DNA of 64,000 nt, taken from NCBI RefSeq assembly GCF_015277815.1, contig NZ_CP063813.1, positions 248,001-312,000 on the forward strand, read 5' to 3'. This DNA is from Microbacterium atlanticum. Lineage in GTDB: Bacteria; Actinomycetota; Actinomycetes; Actinomycetales; Microbacteriaceae. A program made the position numbers and the translations under genes. The notes under the pieces are model-generated. The model was not told the DNA's origin and made no database searches. It saw nothing but the letters and a program-made list of their open reading frames with translations. This document shows positions 43,259 through 53,959 of the stretch, piece by piece (within the stretch, counting starts at the first letter, position 1; each line of letters opens with the position of its first letter).

Positions 43259-44988
43259 CCGCCATCGGGCCCAGCGCGCCACCGCCGCAGCTGGTCCGCT
43301 CGCCGCTCAGCGACGGCGAGTGGCACCGGCTGCACCCGCTCACCCCGCTGCTGCGCGGGGGGCTCTTCCTCATCGTGATCATCGGCATCGTGCTGGCGAA
43401 CCTGCGCGATCGGCTGGTGTTCGTCTTCCTGCCGTGGCTCGGTCCCGACGTGCAGGCCGAGGTGGGCGAGTGGGACGGCGCCACCGGCGACCCGATCGAC
43501 TTCATCATCGCCAACGACCTCTACGTGCTGGCCGCGCTCGGAGTGCTGGCCGCTCTCATCATCCTGGTCGCGGTGTTCTACACATCGTGGCGCTTCCACA
43601 CCTTCCGCATCACCGAGGACGACGTCGAGGTGCGCAGCGGCATCCTGTTCCGCACGCAGCGCCGGGCCCCGCTGGACCGCGTGCAGGGCGTCAACCTGAC
43701 GCGTCCGATGATCGCGCGGCTGCTGGGCATGGCCAAGCTCGAGGTCGTGGGCGCGGGCATGGACGCCAACGTCAAGCTCGAGTACCTGTCGACCGCGAAC
43801 GCCGAGGCCGTCCGCGCCGACATCCTGCGCCTGGCGTCCGGGCGCCGGCTCGGAGCGGGCAGCTCGCCCGCCGACCACCGCCACGCCGGTCGCGTCGCGT
43901 CCCTCGGGCAGACGGTCGGCCGCGAGATCACGGGCATGATCGAGGGGCCGGAGGCTCCCGTCGCCGAGCTCGAATCGGTCGTGAACATCCCGGTCGGCCG
44001 GCTCGTGGCATCCCACGTCCTCAGCATGTCGACGGTCGCGCTGCTGTTCGCGGTCGTCGCGATCGGGATCGGCGTGAGCCAGGGCGTGACGTGGCTGCTG
44101 CTCGGCTTCGTCCCGGCGATCATCGGCTTCGGGGCGTACTGGGTGCGCTCGATCGTGCGGTCGCTGCGGTACTCGATCGCCCCGACACCGGACGGCGTGC
44201 GGATCACGTTCGGCCTGTTCACCACCATCACCGAGATCGTTCCGCCCGGCCGCGTGCACGCCGTGGAGGTGACCCAGCCGATCCTCTGGCGGCCCGCCGG
44301 CTGGTGGACCGTGCGCATCAATCGTCTGACCGGCCGCAGCGCCTCGGACTCGGCGACCGACCAGTTCACGACCGTGCTGCCGGTCGGCACCGCCGCGGAC
44401 GTGGAGCGCGTGCTCGGGCTGCTGCAGCCGTCGCTCCCCGGTGCGGAGCGGGCGCTCATCGTGCGGGAGGGCATGCTCGGCCCCGGTGACGAGGACACCT
44501 TCACGAACACCCCTCGGCGGGCGTGGTGGATCCGCCCGCTGTCGTATCGACGCAACGGCTTCCGGCTGACCGCCGACGTGCTGCTCATGCGTCGGGGCGT
44601 GGTGTGGCGCAAGCTCGCGATCCTGCCCCTGGCGCGCCTGCAGAGCATCGGGCTCTACCAGGGGCCGCTCGACCGGGCGACGCGCGTGGCGGGCGTGCGG
44701 GCCCACGTCGTCACCGGGCCGGTCTCGCCGTTCCTTGCCGCGGTGGACCGCGACAGTGCCCTGGCGCTCTTCGGCGACGTCGCCCGCGGGGCGGTGCGCG
44801 CCGCCTCCGCGGATCGCACCCACCGATGGGCGCAGGATGCGGACGGCCCGCCGGCGGGTGCGGGCGCGACGGTGCGCGGCGATGGATCGCCGCTGGCCGA
44901 GGAGAGCGTGCCCGCGAGCGGGTCGGCGCAGCTCGGCGAGGCGCCCGGCGGGCCGGCGGAGCGCGTGACGGGAAGGGACGACGCGTGA
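43255..44988 (+). CDS. Large multi-PH-domain membrane protein (YdbT-like)
   Basis: The 577-residue protein has at least four to six membrane helices and three PH-type segments. The first is F-R-I-T-E-D-D-V-E-V-R-S-G-I-L-F with P-L-D-R-V-Q-G-V-N-L; the second lies around P-D-G-V-R-I-T-F-G-L-F; the third is F-R-L-T-A-D-V-L-L-M-R-R-G-V-V-W with P-L-A-R-L-Q-S-I-G-L-Y-Q-G-P. A polar tail follows (about 520-577). It is coupled upstream to the smaller PH-domain gene and downstream to the DUF2520 gene by four-base overlaps. The biochemical role is not established. Confidence 0.82.
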   Translation: MTAIGPSAPPPQLVRSPLSDGEWHRLHPLTPLLRGGLFLIVIIGIVLANLRDRLVFVFLPWLGPDVQAEVGEWDGATGDPIDFIIANDLYVLAALGVLAALIILVAVFYTSWRFHTFRITEDDVEVRSGILFRTQRRAPLDRVQGVNLTRPMIARLLGMAKLEVVGAGMDANVKLEYLSTANAEAVRADILRLASGRRLGAGSSPADHRHAGRVASLGQTVGREITGMIEGPEAPVAELESVVNIPVGRLVASHVLSMSTVALLFAVVAIGIGVSQGVTWLLLGFVPAIIGFGAYWVRSIVRSLRYSIAPTPDGVRITFGLFTTITEIVPPGRVHAVEVTQPILWRPAGWWTVRINRLTGRSASDSATDQFTTVLPVGTAADVERVLGLLQPSLPGAERALIVREGMLGPGDEDTFTNTPRRAWWIRPLSYRRNGFRLTADVLLMRRGVVWRKLAILPLARLQSIGLYQGPLDRATRVAGVRAHVVTGPVSPFLAAVDRDSALALFGDVARGAVRAASADRTHRWAQDADGPPAGAGATVRGDGSPLAEESVPASGSAQLGEAPGGPAERVTGRDDA

Positions 44989-45704
44989 CGGCTGTGCGAG
45001 ACGGGCGCCTCGGCGTCGGAATCATCGGCGCGGGCCGTGTCGGCCCGGTGGTGGGCGCCGCCCTCGGCGGTGCGGGCCACGCGATCGTGGGCGTCACCGT
45101 CGGCTCGGACCCCGAGCGTGTGGAGGCGCTCCTGCCCGGCGTTCCCGTGCTCGACGCACCCGAGATCGTGCGGCGCAGCGAGCTCGTCATCGTCGCGGTC
45201 CCGCACGATCAGCTCGAGGGACTGGTCGCCGGCCTCGCCGAGGTCGGCGCGTGGCAGCCGGGACAGCTCGTGCTGCACACCGACCCGGGGTGGGGGACCG
45301 CCGTTCTCGCGCCGGCCGTCGTGAAGGGCGCGATCCCGCTCGCCGTGCATCCGGCGATCGAGTTCACCGGGACGTCGATGGACCTTCGCGCGCTGTCGAG
45401 CTCTTACGCCGCGGTGACCGCGCCGGGGCCCGTGCTCCCCATCGCGCAGGCGCTCGCGGTCGAGCTCGGCTGCGAGCCGGTGGTCGTGGAGGAGGCGGCG
45501 CGGGCGGCCTACGCGGAGGCGATCGCGACGGCGCGGGACTTCTCGCGGTCGATCGTCAGGCAGGCGTCGGCCCTGCTCAGCCGGGCGGGCGTCCCGAACC
45601 CCGGGTCGTACCTGTACTCGCTCGCGCACACGACCATCGACCATGCGCTCGCCGAGGCCGGGTCGGGAACCGCGGACGAGCCCCCCGCTACGATCCAAGG
45701 ATGA
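44985..45704 (+). CDS. Rossmann-fold DUF2520 protein
   Basis: The 239-residue protein has an N-terminal NAD(P)-binding fold (V-G-I-I-G-A-G-R-V-G-P-V-V near residue 10, then V-I-V-A-V-P-H-D-Q-L near residue 70) and a helical C-terminal DUF2520 domain with L-A-V-H-P-A-I-E-F-T-G. The layout resembles small prephenate/pyrroline-5-carboxylate/ketopantoate reductases. In many actinobacteria it lies directly before panC, as here (four-base overlap), which has led to the idea that it serves pantothenate synthesis. That is inference. It is somewhat shorter than usual for the family. Confidence 0.8.
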   Translation: MTAVRDGRLGVGIIGAGRVGPVVGAALGGAGHAIVGVTVGSDPERVEALLPGVPVLDAPEIVRRSELVIVAVPHDQLEGLVAGLAEVGAWQPGQLVLHTDPGWGTAVLAPAVVKGAIPLAVHPAIEFTGTSMDLRALSSSYAAVTAPGPVLPIAQALAVELGCEPVVVEEAARAAYAEAIATARDFSRSIVRQASALLSRAGVPNPGSYLYSLAHTTIDHALAEAGSGTADEPPATIQG

Positions 45705-46546
45705 TCAGCACCGTCGACGAGCTGCGCGCGGCGATCGCCGAGGTCCGCGCCGCCAGACCCGACGCGCGCGTCGCGCTCGTCTCCACGATCGGATCCCTCC
45801 ACGACGGGCACATCGATCTCGTCCACCGGGCGCGCGAGGTCGCCGACGTCGTCGTCGTCTCGCTGTTCGTCAACCCGCTGCGCTTCGCCACCCCCGCCGA
45901 GTACGCCGCCTACCCGCGCACGCCCGACGAGGACGCCGAGCTGCTCGCCTCGCTCGGCGTCGAGATCGTGTTCGCACCGGATGCCGCCGAGCTGCTGCCG
46001 AACGGATCGGCCACCACGAAGGTCAGTGCCGGCGACCTCGGTCTGCGCTACGAAGGACGCGCCCGGCCGTTCTACTTCGACGGTCTCCTCACCGTCGAGG
46101 CGAAGCTCTTCCACCTCGTGCAGCCGGATGTGGCGGTGTACGGCGAACGCGATCGGCAGCGGGTGTTCCTCGTTCGCCGCATGATCCGCGACCTCTTCTT
46201 CGACGTCGATGTCGCGACCGTCGACACCGTTCGCGGCGACGACGGACTGCCGGTGTCGACGCGCGTGGGGATGCTCGAGCCGCGCGACCTGGCCGCCGCC
46301 GCCCTCCTCCCCGCCGCCCTCGATGCCGCCGCGGCGAACGCGGACCGAGGGGTGGATGCCTGCATCGCCGCCGCGCAGTCGGCGCTGATGGGCGAGCAGC
46401 GTATTCGCCTGGAGTACCTGAGCGTGGTGGACCCCGCCACCTTCCTCCCCGTCGACGAGGGCAGCAGGGGACCCGCGGTCGCGCTCATCGCCGCGACGGT
46501 GGCGGGACACCGCTTCATCGACAACACCGACATCTACCTGGGCTGA
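45701..46546 (+). CDS. panC: Pantothenate synthetase (divergent)
   Basis: The 281-residue enzyme would join pantoate and beta-alanine with ATP. The nucleotide motif S-T-I-G-S-L-H34-D-G-H37 and F-V-N58-P-L-R61-F are clear, with R-P-F-Y-F-D-G and Y-G-E-R150-D-R-Q153 further on. Several residues differ from the canonical enzyme: Arg61 where a pantoate-binding Gln is usual, Arg150 where an ATP-binding Lys is usual, and S-T-R-V (186-189) in place of S-S-R-N. It remains in frame and well placed behind the DUF2520 gene, so it may be functional with altered kinetics or substrate. panD is not in the window. Confidence 0.8.
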   Translation: MISTVDELRAAIAEVRAARPDARVALVSTIGSLHDGHIDLVHRAREVADVVVVSLFVNPLRFATPAEYAAYPRTPDEDAELLASLGVEIVFAPDAAELLPNGSATTKVSAGDLGLRYEGRARPFYFDGLLTVEAKLFHLVQPDVAVYGERDRQRVFLVRRMIRDLFFDVDVATVDTVRGDDGLPVSTRVGMLEPRDLAAAALLPAALDAAAANADRGVDACIAAAQSALMGEQRIRLEYLSVVDPATFLPVDEGSRGPAVALIAATVAGHRFIDNTDIYLG

Positions 46547-46557
46547 GGGCCGCGGGA

Positions 46558-47790
46558 TCAGCGGGCGCCGTCCGTTGACCGCGCCCGCGCCGGGGGCGCC
46601 TGCCGTCGCATCGCTGCGCCCGCTCCGAGCGTCGCGACCAGCACGATGGCGGAGAAGACGACGAGCACAGCCGTCTCCGGGGCGAAGGTGAGGCTCCATC
46701 CCACGAGGAGCACGGGGACCACGAGCCCCGCGTAGGCGATGAGGAACAGCAGGGCGAGCGTTTCGCCGCGGCGTCCGGGTGCGGCCAAGGCGCCCGCCGC
46801 GCCGATCGCGGAGCGGAACATGATGCCGGACCCGGCCCCCGCCACGATCCCGCCCAGGATGAACAGCGCCAGGTTCGGCAGCAGCGCGCCGGCGGCGATC
46901 AGGGTCAGCCCGATCACGAAGCACGCGAGGGCGATGCCGAGCTGCGTGCGCTGGGCGACGCGAACCAGGACGATCTGGGCCAGGGCTGCGGCGCCGAACA
47001 CCGCGAACACCGTCGCACCGTCGACGAGGTGGTCCGACACGCGGAAGGTGTCGTGCAGGAAGGTCGGCGCGAGTGAGGTGAAGAGTGCGAAGAGCGCGAA
47101 GGATGCCGCCGCCCCGATGCTCGCCGCTGCGAATGCCGCCCGCGAGGCGGGGGGGAGCGCCAGCCGCTGCGGGCGGTAGCCCTCGTGCGGCGCGGCGGTG
47201 TCGACGGTCTCGGGCACGCGGCGGAGCACCACGGCCGCGACGATGAAGAGCACGAAGAACACCACGTGCGGCAGCTCGAGCGGGTCAGGGAGGAACTCGG
47301 CGAACAAGCCTCCGATCAGGGGACCGAGCGCCAGTCCGCCGATGTTGGCGGCACCCGCCACCGCGGCGGCGACGGTCGGCGATTCGTCCGGTCGCTTTCG
47401 CGCGCGCAGCTCCGCGAGATGGGCCGTCGCGGCGGCGGTCAGCGTGCCGACGCTGACGCCGTCGAGGAACCGGGCGGCGATGAGCCCGGGCACCGCGCTC
47501 CACAGGATGAAGAGGATGCTCGCGCCGGCGGACAGGAGGAGCGCGATGATCGTCATCCGTCGCCTGCCCGCCCAGTCGCTGATGTGCCCGATGAGGAACA
47601 GGCTGAACACGACCCCCACCGCGAACGCGGCGAAGATGAGGGTGACCACCGGGACGGGGAACCGGTCGGCCTCCTGATAGAGCGGATAGAGCGGTGTCGG
47701 CACCGTCGCATAGGCCGTCACGGTCGCGAATGCGATCGCCACCACCCAGAATCCGCTGCGATCCGACATCGTGGCGTGAGCTCGCGACAT
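46558..47790 (-). CDS. Major facilitator superfamily transporter
   Basis: The 410-residue membrane protein has 12 predicted helices and the MFS signature G-H-I-S-D-W-A-G-R-R-R between helices 2 and 3. A.-A.-G..IGGLALGP is the family pattern at helix 5 (A-N-I-G-G-L-A-L-G-P). It resembles multidrug or sugar-efflux members, but the substrate cannot be told. The ATG at 47790 is used; an internal ATG at 47769 would also begin before the first helix. It interrupts the panC-lysS neighbourhood on the opposite strand and ends 11 bases from the panC stop, with no terminator seen. Confidence 0.88.
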   Translation of the reverse strand: MSRAHATMSDRSGFWVVAIAFATVTAYATVPTPLYPLYQEADRFPVPVVTLIFAAFAVGVVFSLFLIGHISDWAGRRRMTIIALLLSAGASILFILWSAVPGLIAARFLDGVSVGTLTAAATAHLAELRARKRPDESPTVAAAVAGAANIGGLALGPLIGGLFAEFLPDPLELPHVVFFVLFIVAAVVLRRVPETVDTAAPHEGYRPQRLALPPASRAAFAAASIGAAASFALFALFTSLAPTFLHDTFRVSDHLVDGATVFAVFGAAALAQIVLVRVAQRTQLGIALACFVIGLTLIAAGALLPNLALFILGGIVAGAGSGIMFRSAIGAAGALAAPGRRGETLALLFLIAYAGLVVPVLLVGWSLTFAPETAVLVVFSAIVLVATLGAGAAMRRQAPPARARSTDGAR

Positions 47791-47925
47791 GATCTCGATC
47801 CGTTCGGTCGAGGGGCCTCCCCGGAAGCGCCTCCGACCCTACTCGCGCGGGGCGGGCCGGCCAAGGGGCGGTCGTCCGTCGTGCAGGTCGAAGCACGCTC
47901 CGGCGAGCTCGCGGCGAGCCGTCGG

Positions 47926-47931
47926 TAGACT
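47926..47931 (+). promoter_or_regulatory. -10 box of lysS
   Basis: TAGACT, giving a leader of about 37 bases with GAGGAG eight bases before the GTG. Confidence 0.45.
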
Positions 47932-47974
47932 TGAGGGTCCGCGTGCCGCGGAGACACCCTCGAGGAGCCCATCC

Positions 47975-49489
<1,515 letters not shown>

Positions 49490-49506
49490 GGCTCTCCCGC
49501 ACAGCA

Positions 49507-50802
49507 TCACGCGGGCGGTGACGCGCGGAACGCCCAGTCGGGCAGGTGGCCGGCGCCGACGAACGACAGCACGATCTCGGACAACCCGTGCTCGGGCTCG
49601 ATATCGAGGGCGCGCTCGGCGTACGACGCCGCGTGGGTCGAGCGTCCCAGCGCCCACGACAGCCACGCGCACATCCCGAGCGCTCCCGGCTGTGACCGCT
49701 CCGGCGCCATCGCCGCGGCGTGGCGCGTGATCTCGAGCGCCGACTCCAGACGGCCGGCGTCCGGCCGGTCGCCCTCGCCCCACATCCGCATCGCGAGGTG
49801 GGAGGGGTAGTCGGCCCCGGCCTCCCACCGCAGCTGAGCGTCGAGGGCCTCGTCGCCCTGCGCAGCATCACCGCTCCACTGCACCAGCGCGACGTCCCGC
49901 AGCGACGGGCGCGCGAGGCACCAGATCAGGGCCGCCCACTCGTACGCATCGCACATGGCGGGTGGGGCGCTCAGCGCCTCCTCGTACAGTCCGGGCAGAT
50001 CGTCGAAGCGGCACGCCGTGCTGAGCGCCCGCGGATCCACTCGGCCCCCGGACTCCACCGGACAGCCCGTGTCGAAATCGTCGCTGACCGGCGCGGGAAC
50101 GGGTCCGAGATCGCAGGCGTACGTGGCGGCCGCGAGCTCGGAGTCGGCCCCCGCGTCGGCACTCGCGGTCAGGGTGCTCGCGGCGTCGGCCGCTGCCGTC
50201 GTGCGATGGGCGGTCGCGCCGACCGCTTCGGGACCGCAGAGCAGGGCGACAGCTCGATCCAGCGCGTCGAGCGCCTTCGCGACGCGCTCCCGCTCCTCAG
50301 TGGTGCACTCCGGAAGCGCCGCGCCCGAGGATTGATCGCCGTCCGGGGCGGGCAGGCCGGTGAGCCCGGCAGAGGTCGCATCGAGGTCGTCCAGCGACCG
50401 GCCGGCCGGCGGGCACGCGGGATCCAGCGTCGACCCCCACGCATCGCCCGCGACGCACAGCAGGTCGGTGAGCCGCAGGCCGCACGCCTGGGCGCGGCGC
50501 TCGAGGGCGTCGAGCAGCGCGCGATGCGGCATCCGATCGTCATCGTCGAACCGCCGGTCGGTGTACACGATCGCCGCCACGGCGTCGGCGTCCGGCAGGC
50601 GGCAGGCCGTGCCGAGGACGGTGGCGGCGGTGCTGTCGGCCGCTTCGCCGGGCGGCAGATCGAAGCGCATGGCACCGAGGCTGCGCCCGTGGTGGAAGGG
50701 GATCAGCACCAGGCTCTCGGTGGGGATGTACCCGAGCATGCGGGGGACGAAGGTGAGGAACTGTGCCGCGTCGGCGGCTCTGACGACTGTTGCCGGGGTC
50801 AT
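49507..50802 (-). CDS. DUF4192 domain-containing protein
   Basis: The 431-residue cytosolic protein begins with the pattern of the DUF4192 family: A-A-D-A-A-Q-F-L-T-F-V-P-R-M-L-G-Y and P-T-E-S-L-V-L-I-P-F, then C-R-L-P-D-A-D-A-V-A-A-I-V-Y-T-D near residue 68. The middle (about 150-270) is low-complexity Ala/Asp/Thr-rich. The last third is helical, with repeated A-x-x-W-A-L-I-W-C and A-W-L-S-W-A-L-G-R segments that look like TPR-type helices. The family's function is unknown. It is convergent with lysS (17 bases apart). Confidence 0.8.
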   Translation of the reverse strand: MTPATVVRAADAAQFLTFVPRMLGYIPTESLVLIPFHHGRSLGAMRFDLPPGEAADSTAATVLGTACRLPDADAVAAIVYTDRRFDDDDRMPHRALLDALERRAQACGLRLTDLLCVAGDAWGSTLDPACPPAGRSLDDLDATSAGLTGLPAPDGDQSSGAALPECTTEERERVAKALDALDRAVALLCGPEAVGATAHRTTAAADAASTLTASADAGADSELAAATYACDLGPVPAPVSDDFDTGCPVESGGRVDPRALSTACRFDDLPGLYEEALSAPPAMCDAYEWAALIWCLARPSLRDVALVQWSGDAAQGDEALDAQLRWEAGADYPSHLAMRMWGEGDRPDAGRLESALEITRHAAAMAPERSQPGALGMCAWLSWALGRSTHAASYAERALDIEPEHGLSEIVLSFVGAGHLPDWAFRASPPA

Positions 50803-50930
50803 GGGACGACTCTGTCGACGTCGGACCCGTCATGGCCGACGAGGATGCCGCTCGCGGAACAACTCGGCTCGAACGATCGTTCCGGCCGCCTGGGGAGGAG
50901 CGGGCGCGGAGTCGTCGCCGGCGGACGGCG

Positions 50931-50936
50931 TATCCT
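50931..50936 (+). promoter_or_regulatory. -10 box of the small membrane protein gene (leaderless)
   Basis: TATCCT, seven bases before the ATG at 50944. A GGAGGG also stands in this gap, so a leadered start cannot be excluded. Confidence 0.45.
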
Positions 50937-50943
50937 GGAGGGC

Positions 50944-51138
50944 ATGGATTACTGGGTCGCGGTGGTGTGGACACTTCTGCCGACCGTCGTCGTCTCGCTC
51001 ATCTTCTTCTTCGTCATGCGCGGGGTGATGCGGGCCGACCGCAACGAGCGACGTCTGTACGCGAAGGTCGAAGCGGAGGAGCGCGCCCGCCGCGGCCTGC
51101 CGCCGGCGCCCACCGGTGCGGCGCCCGCCGATCGCTGA
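50944..51138 (+). CDS. Small single-span membrane protein, 64 residues
   Basis: The protein starts M-D-Y-W-V-A-V-V-W and has one hydrophobic helix (about 5-28, T-L-L-P-T-V-V-V-S-L-I-F-F-F-V-M) followed by a charged cytosolic tail (R-A-D-R-N-E-R-R-L-Y-A-K-V-E-A-E-E-R). Ribosome-binding site and promoter box support translation. It may be a lysyl-tRNA- or division-associated small protein, but nothing shows this. Similar short proteins are found in related actinobacteria near DUF4192 genes. Function unknown. Confidence 0.75.
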   Translation: MDYWVAVVWTLLPTVVVSLIFFFVMRGVMRADRNERRLYAKVEAEERARRGLPPAPTGAAPADR

Positions 51139-51199
51139 GCCCAGATCCCCTCTCGAGCCGCCGGTCGCCACGATGCGCGGCATGTCGGTCGTGCCCCGA

Positions 51200-51205
51200 T
51201 ACGCT
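51200..51205 (+). promoter_or_regulatory. -10-like box of cls
   Basis: TACGCT, about 40 bases before the ATG at 51246, leaving room for the ribosome-binding site GAGAGG. Confidence 0.35.
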
Positions 51206-51245
51206 GGGCTGACCGTCCCGCCGCGACGTCGAGAGGCACCCGCCG

Positions 51246-52712
51246 ATGATCACCATCACGTTCGATGCGACGTGGTGGGCGGTGCTCGTCCTCGTGCTCG
51301 ATCTGACGATCCGCATCGCGGCGATCATCATCGTCCCTCGCAACCGCCGGCCCACCGCCGCGATGGCGTGGCTCCTCGCGATCTACTTCATCCCCATCAT
51401 CGGCGTCTTCCTGTTCCTGCTCATCGGCAACCCGAGGCTGCCGCGCAAGCGCCGGCGCAAGCAGGAGCGCATCAACGAGTACATCCACGACACCAGCGCC
51501 TCGCTGGACTTCGGAACGCTGCGCCCGCACGCCCCGTCCTGGTTCACGTCGCTCGTCACACTCAACCGCAACCTCGGCGCGATGCCGCTCGCCGGCGACA
51601 ACTCCGCGCAGCTCATCCCCGACTACCAGGAGAGCCTCGACGCCATGGCCGACGCGATCCGGGCGGCGGAGCGGTACGTGCACGTCGAGTTCTACATCTT
51701 CCAGGCGGATGCCTCGACCGACAACTTCTTCCGCGCGCTCGAGGAGGTCGCGGCCCGCGGTGTGCCGGTGAGGGTGCTGCTGGACCACTGGGCCAACCGC
51801 GGCAAGCCGAAGTACCGCCGCACGATCAAGCGCCTGGACGCGATGGGCGCGCAATGGCGCCTGATGCTGCCGGTGCAGCCGCTGCGCGGCAAGTACCAGC
51901 GGCCCGACCTGCGCAACCACCGCAAGCTGCTCGTCGTCGACGGCCGGGTCGCGTTCACGGGCTCGCAGAACGTGACCGACTCGACGTACAACCTGCGCAA
52001 GAACATCCGGCGCGGCCTGCACTGGGTCGACCTCATGGCGCGCATCGAAGGCCCGGTCGTGGCATCCGTCAACGCGGTCTTCCTCAGCGACTGGTATAGC
52101 GAGACCGACGAGGTGCTCACCGACGACATCGACCTGTTCGACGTGCAGGCGGGCCCCGGCGACCTCGACTGCCAGATCGTGCCGTCGGGGCCGGGATTCG
52201 AGTTCCAGAACAACCTGAAGCTCTTCGCCGGGCTGCTGTACGCGGCGCAGCGGCAGATCATCGTGGTCAGCCCCTACTTCGTGCCCGACGAGGCGCTGCT
52301 GCTGGCGATCACAACGGCCTGCCAGCGCGGCATCCATGTCGAGCTGTTCGTGTCGGAGGAGGGCGATCAGGCGATCGTCTACCACGCCCAGCGCAGCTAC
52401 TACGAGGCGCTGCTGCGCGCCGGCGTGAAGATCTGGATGTACAAGCGGCCGTACATCCTGCACACCAAGAGCCTCACGATCGACGACGAGGTCGCGATCA
52501 TCGGCTCCAGCAACATGGACATGCGCTCGTTCGGTCTCAACATGGAGATCTCGATGCTCGTGCGCGGCGAGGAGTTCGTGCGGCAGATGCGCGGGGTCGA
52601 GGACATGTACCGCTCCCACTCCCGCGAGCTCACGCTGGCGGAGTGGGAGAAGCAGCCGCTGCGCTCGACGATCCTCGACAACCTCGCGCGGCTGACTTCG
52701 GCGCTGCAATGA
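51246..52712 (+). CDS. cls: Cardiolipin synthase (phospholipase D family)
   Basis: The 488-residue membrane enzyme makes cardiolipin from phosphatidylglycerol. Two N-terminal membrane helices (about 5-27 and 38-60) are followed by two PLD (HKD) motifs, N-H-R-K-L-L-V-V-D-G with G-S-Q-N near residue 225, and H-T-K-S-L-T-I-D-D with G-S-S-N-M-D near residue 403. Length and order match bacterial ClsA. The stop overlaps the start of the following GT-C gene (ATGA), so the two are co-translated. Confidence 0.94.
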   Translation: MITITFDATWWAVLVLVLDLTIRIAAIIIVPRNRRPTAAMAWLLAIYFIPIIGVFLFLLIGNPRLPRKRRRKQERINEYIHDTSASLDFGTLRPHAPSWFTSLVTLNRNLGAMPLAGDNSAQLIPDYQESLDAMADAIRAAERYVHVEFYIFQADASTDNFFRALEEVAARGVPVRVLLDHWANRGKPKYRRTIKRLDAMGAQWRLMLPVQPLRGKYQRPDLRNHRKLLVVDGRVAFTGSQNVTDSTYNLRKNIRRGLHWVDLMARIEGPVVASVNAVFLSDWYSETDEVLTDDIDLFDVQAGPGDLDCQIVPSGPGFEFQNNLKLFAGLLYAAQRQIIVVSPYFVPDEALLLAITTACQRGIHVELFVSEEGDQAIVYHAQRSYYEALLRAGVKIWMYKRPYILHTKSLTIDDEVAIIGSSNMDMRSFGLNMEISMLVRGEEFVRQMRGVEDMYRSHSRELTLAEWEKQPLRSTILDNLARLTSALQ

Positions 52713-53926
52713 ACGCGGTCCACACCGCCCGCTTCCTCGCGCGAAGCGAGGTCGTCGCACTCGTCGCGCTGGTCCTCACTGCCCTCATCTGCGGCGCCGC
52801 AGCGGCCGTCATCGTGCCCCCGGGCCTGCCGTATGACGAGCCAGCGCATTGGTCGAACGTGCTCTTCTACGCGAGGGAGCGCGCGTTGCCCGTGCTGGGA
52901 GAGGAGGGTGTGCTGTATCAGGCGCAGCAGGCGCCGCTGTACTACGCCGTGGCGGCACTGATCATGTCGGTCGTGGGGGAGGGCGGGGAGGGGCTCCTCG
53001 CGGTTCGTCTTCTGGGAGCGCTCGGTGGCGCGGTGGTCGTCGGGGTGACGTTCTTCCTCCTGCGGGCAGCAGTGCCTCGCGACCGGCTGGTGGTCGCGAC
53101 CGGGACCGCTTTCGTCGCGCTCAATCCGATGCTGACCGTGATGGCGGCGTCGGTTCAGAACGACTCGTGGGCGCTGGCGGCCGGCTTCGGTGCCGTGCTC
53201 GCAGCAGTGGTCTCGCGACCGTGGAACAGCTGGGCGGCGGGTGCTGCCATCGGCGCACTGAGCGCAGCGGCGATGCTCGTCAAGGTCAGCATGGCGCCGC
53301 TCGTGGTGGGCATCGTCGCGTGGCTCCTTCTGCACAGGCGGGTGCGGACCGCCGTGGTGGCGACGGTTGTCGTCGCCGCCTCGACCGCATGGTGGTTCGT
53401 CCGCAATCTGCTGCTCTACGGCGATGCGACCGGTCAGGCGGGGGTCGAGGCGGCGGGTTTCGAGTTTGGAACCGGCGGGCTATCGGTGGATGCGCTGGCG
53501 CGCTCGGTTCTCACGTACTTGAGCGTTCCCACCGAGTACTTGCGCAACACCCTCGTCTCGCCCTGGTGGGCGGACGTGCTCATCTTCTTCATCGCGGCGG
53601 CGATCGCGGCGGGAGGAGTCATGCTGCTGCGGCGGGCCCGAGAGATCGGCGACCGTGCGCCACTGCAGCTGGTCCTCATCGTCGGCGCCGCGTCGGTGAC
53701 GGCGTGGCTGCTGCAGGTGAACCTCGGCTGGCAGGTCGCGTTCCGGACCGCTTATGGAGTGATCCCTCTCGTCGCGCTGGCCTACGGGGGAACCACCCTG
53801 CTGGCGAGGCGTCCTCTCGGACGGATCGCGGTGGCTTGCGTCGCTTGCGGATTGCTGCTGGTCCTCGGCGCGTGGGTGGCGACCGCCCTCGTCATCACTT
53901 CGCCACCGGCGATGCTGCCCTTCTGA
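52709..53926 (+). CDS. GT-C-type membrane glycosyltransferase (family 39-like)
   Basis: The 405-residue protein has about ten membrane helices. After the first helix comes P-P-G-L-P-Y-D-E-P-A-H-W, with an acidic pair at the position of the catalytic Asp-Glu of GT39/GT83-type transferases, and Q-A-P-L-Y-Y-A-V-A-A-L follows. Such enzymes transfer sugars from polyprenyl-phosphate carriers at the outer face of the membrane. The acceptor is unknown. ATG at 52709 overlaps the cls stop. It stands at the left edge of the polysaccharide locus and may belong to it. Confidence 0.72.
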   Translation: MNAVHTARFLARSEVVALVALVLTALICGAAAAVIVPPGLPYDEPAHWSNVLFYARERALPVLGEEGVLYQAQQAPLYYAVAALIMSVVGEGGEGLLAVRLLGALGGAVVVGVTFFLLRAAVPRDRLVVATGTAFVALNPMLTVMAASVQNDSWALAAGFGAVLAAVVSRPWNSWAAGAAIGALSAAAMLVKVSMAPLVVGIVAWLLLHRRVRTAVVATVVVAASTAWWFVRNLLLYGDATGQAGVEAAGFEFGTGGLSVDALARSVLTYLSVPTEYLRNTLVSPWWADVLIFFIAAAIAAGGVMLLRRAREIGDRAPLQLVLIVGAASVTAWLLQVNLGWQVAFRTAYGVIPLVALAYGGTTLLARRPLGRIAVACVACGLLLVLGAWVATALVITSPPAMLPF

Positions 53927-53947
53927 CTGAGCGTTCGCAGGCACCGT

Positions 53948-53953
53948 TAGGCT
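53948..53953 (+). promoter_or_regulatory. -10 box of the nucleotidyltransferase gene (leaderless)
   Basis: TAGGCT, six bases before the GTG at 53960. Confidence 0.5.
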
Positions 53954-53959
53954 GGCCCG

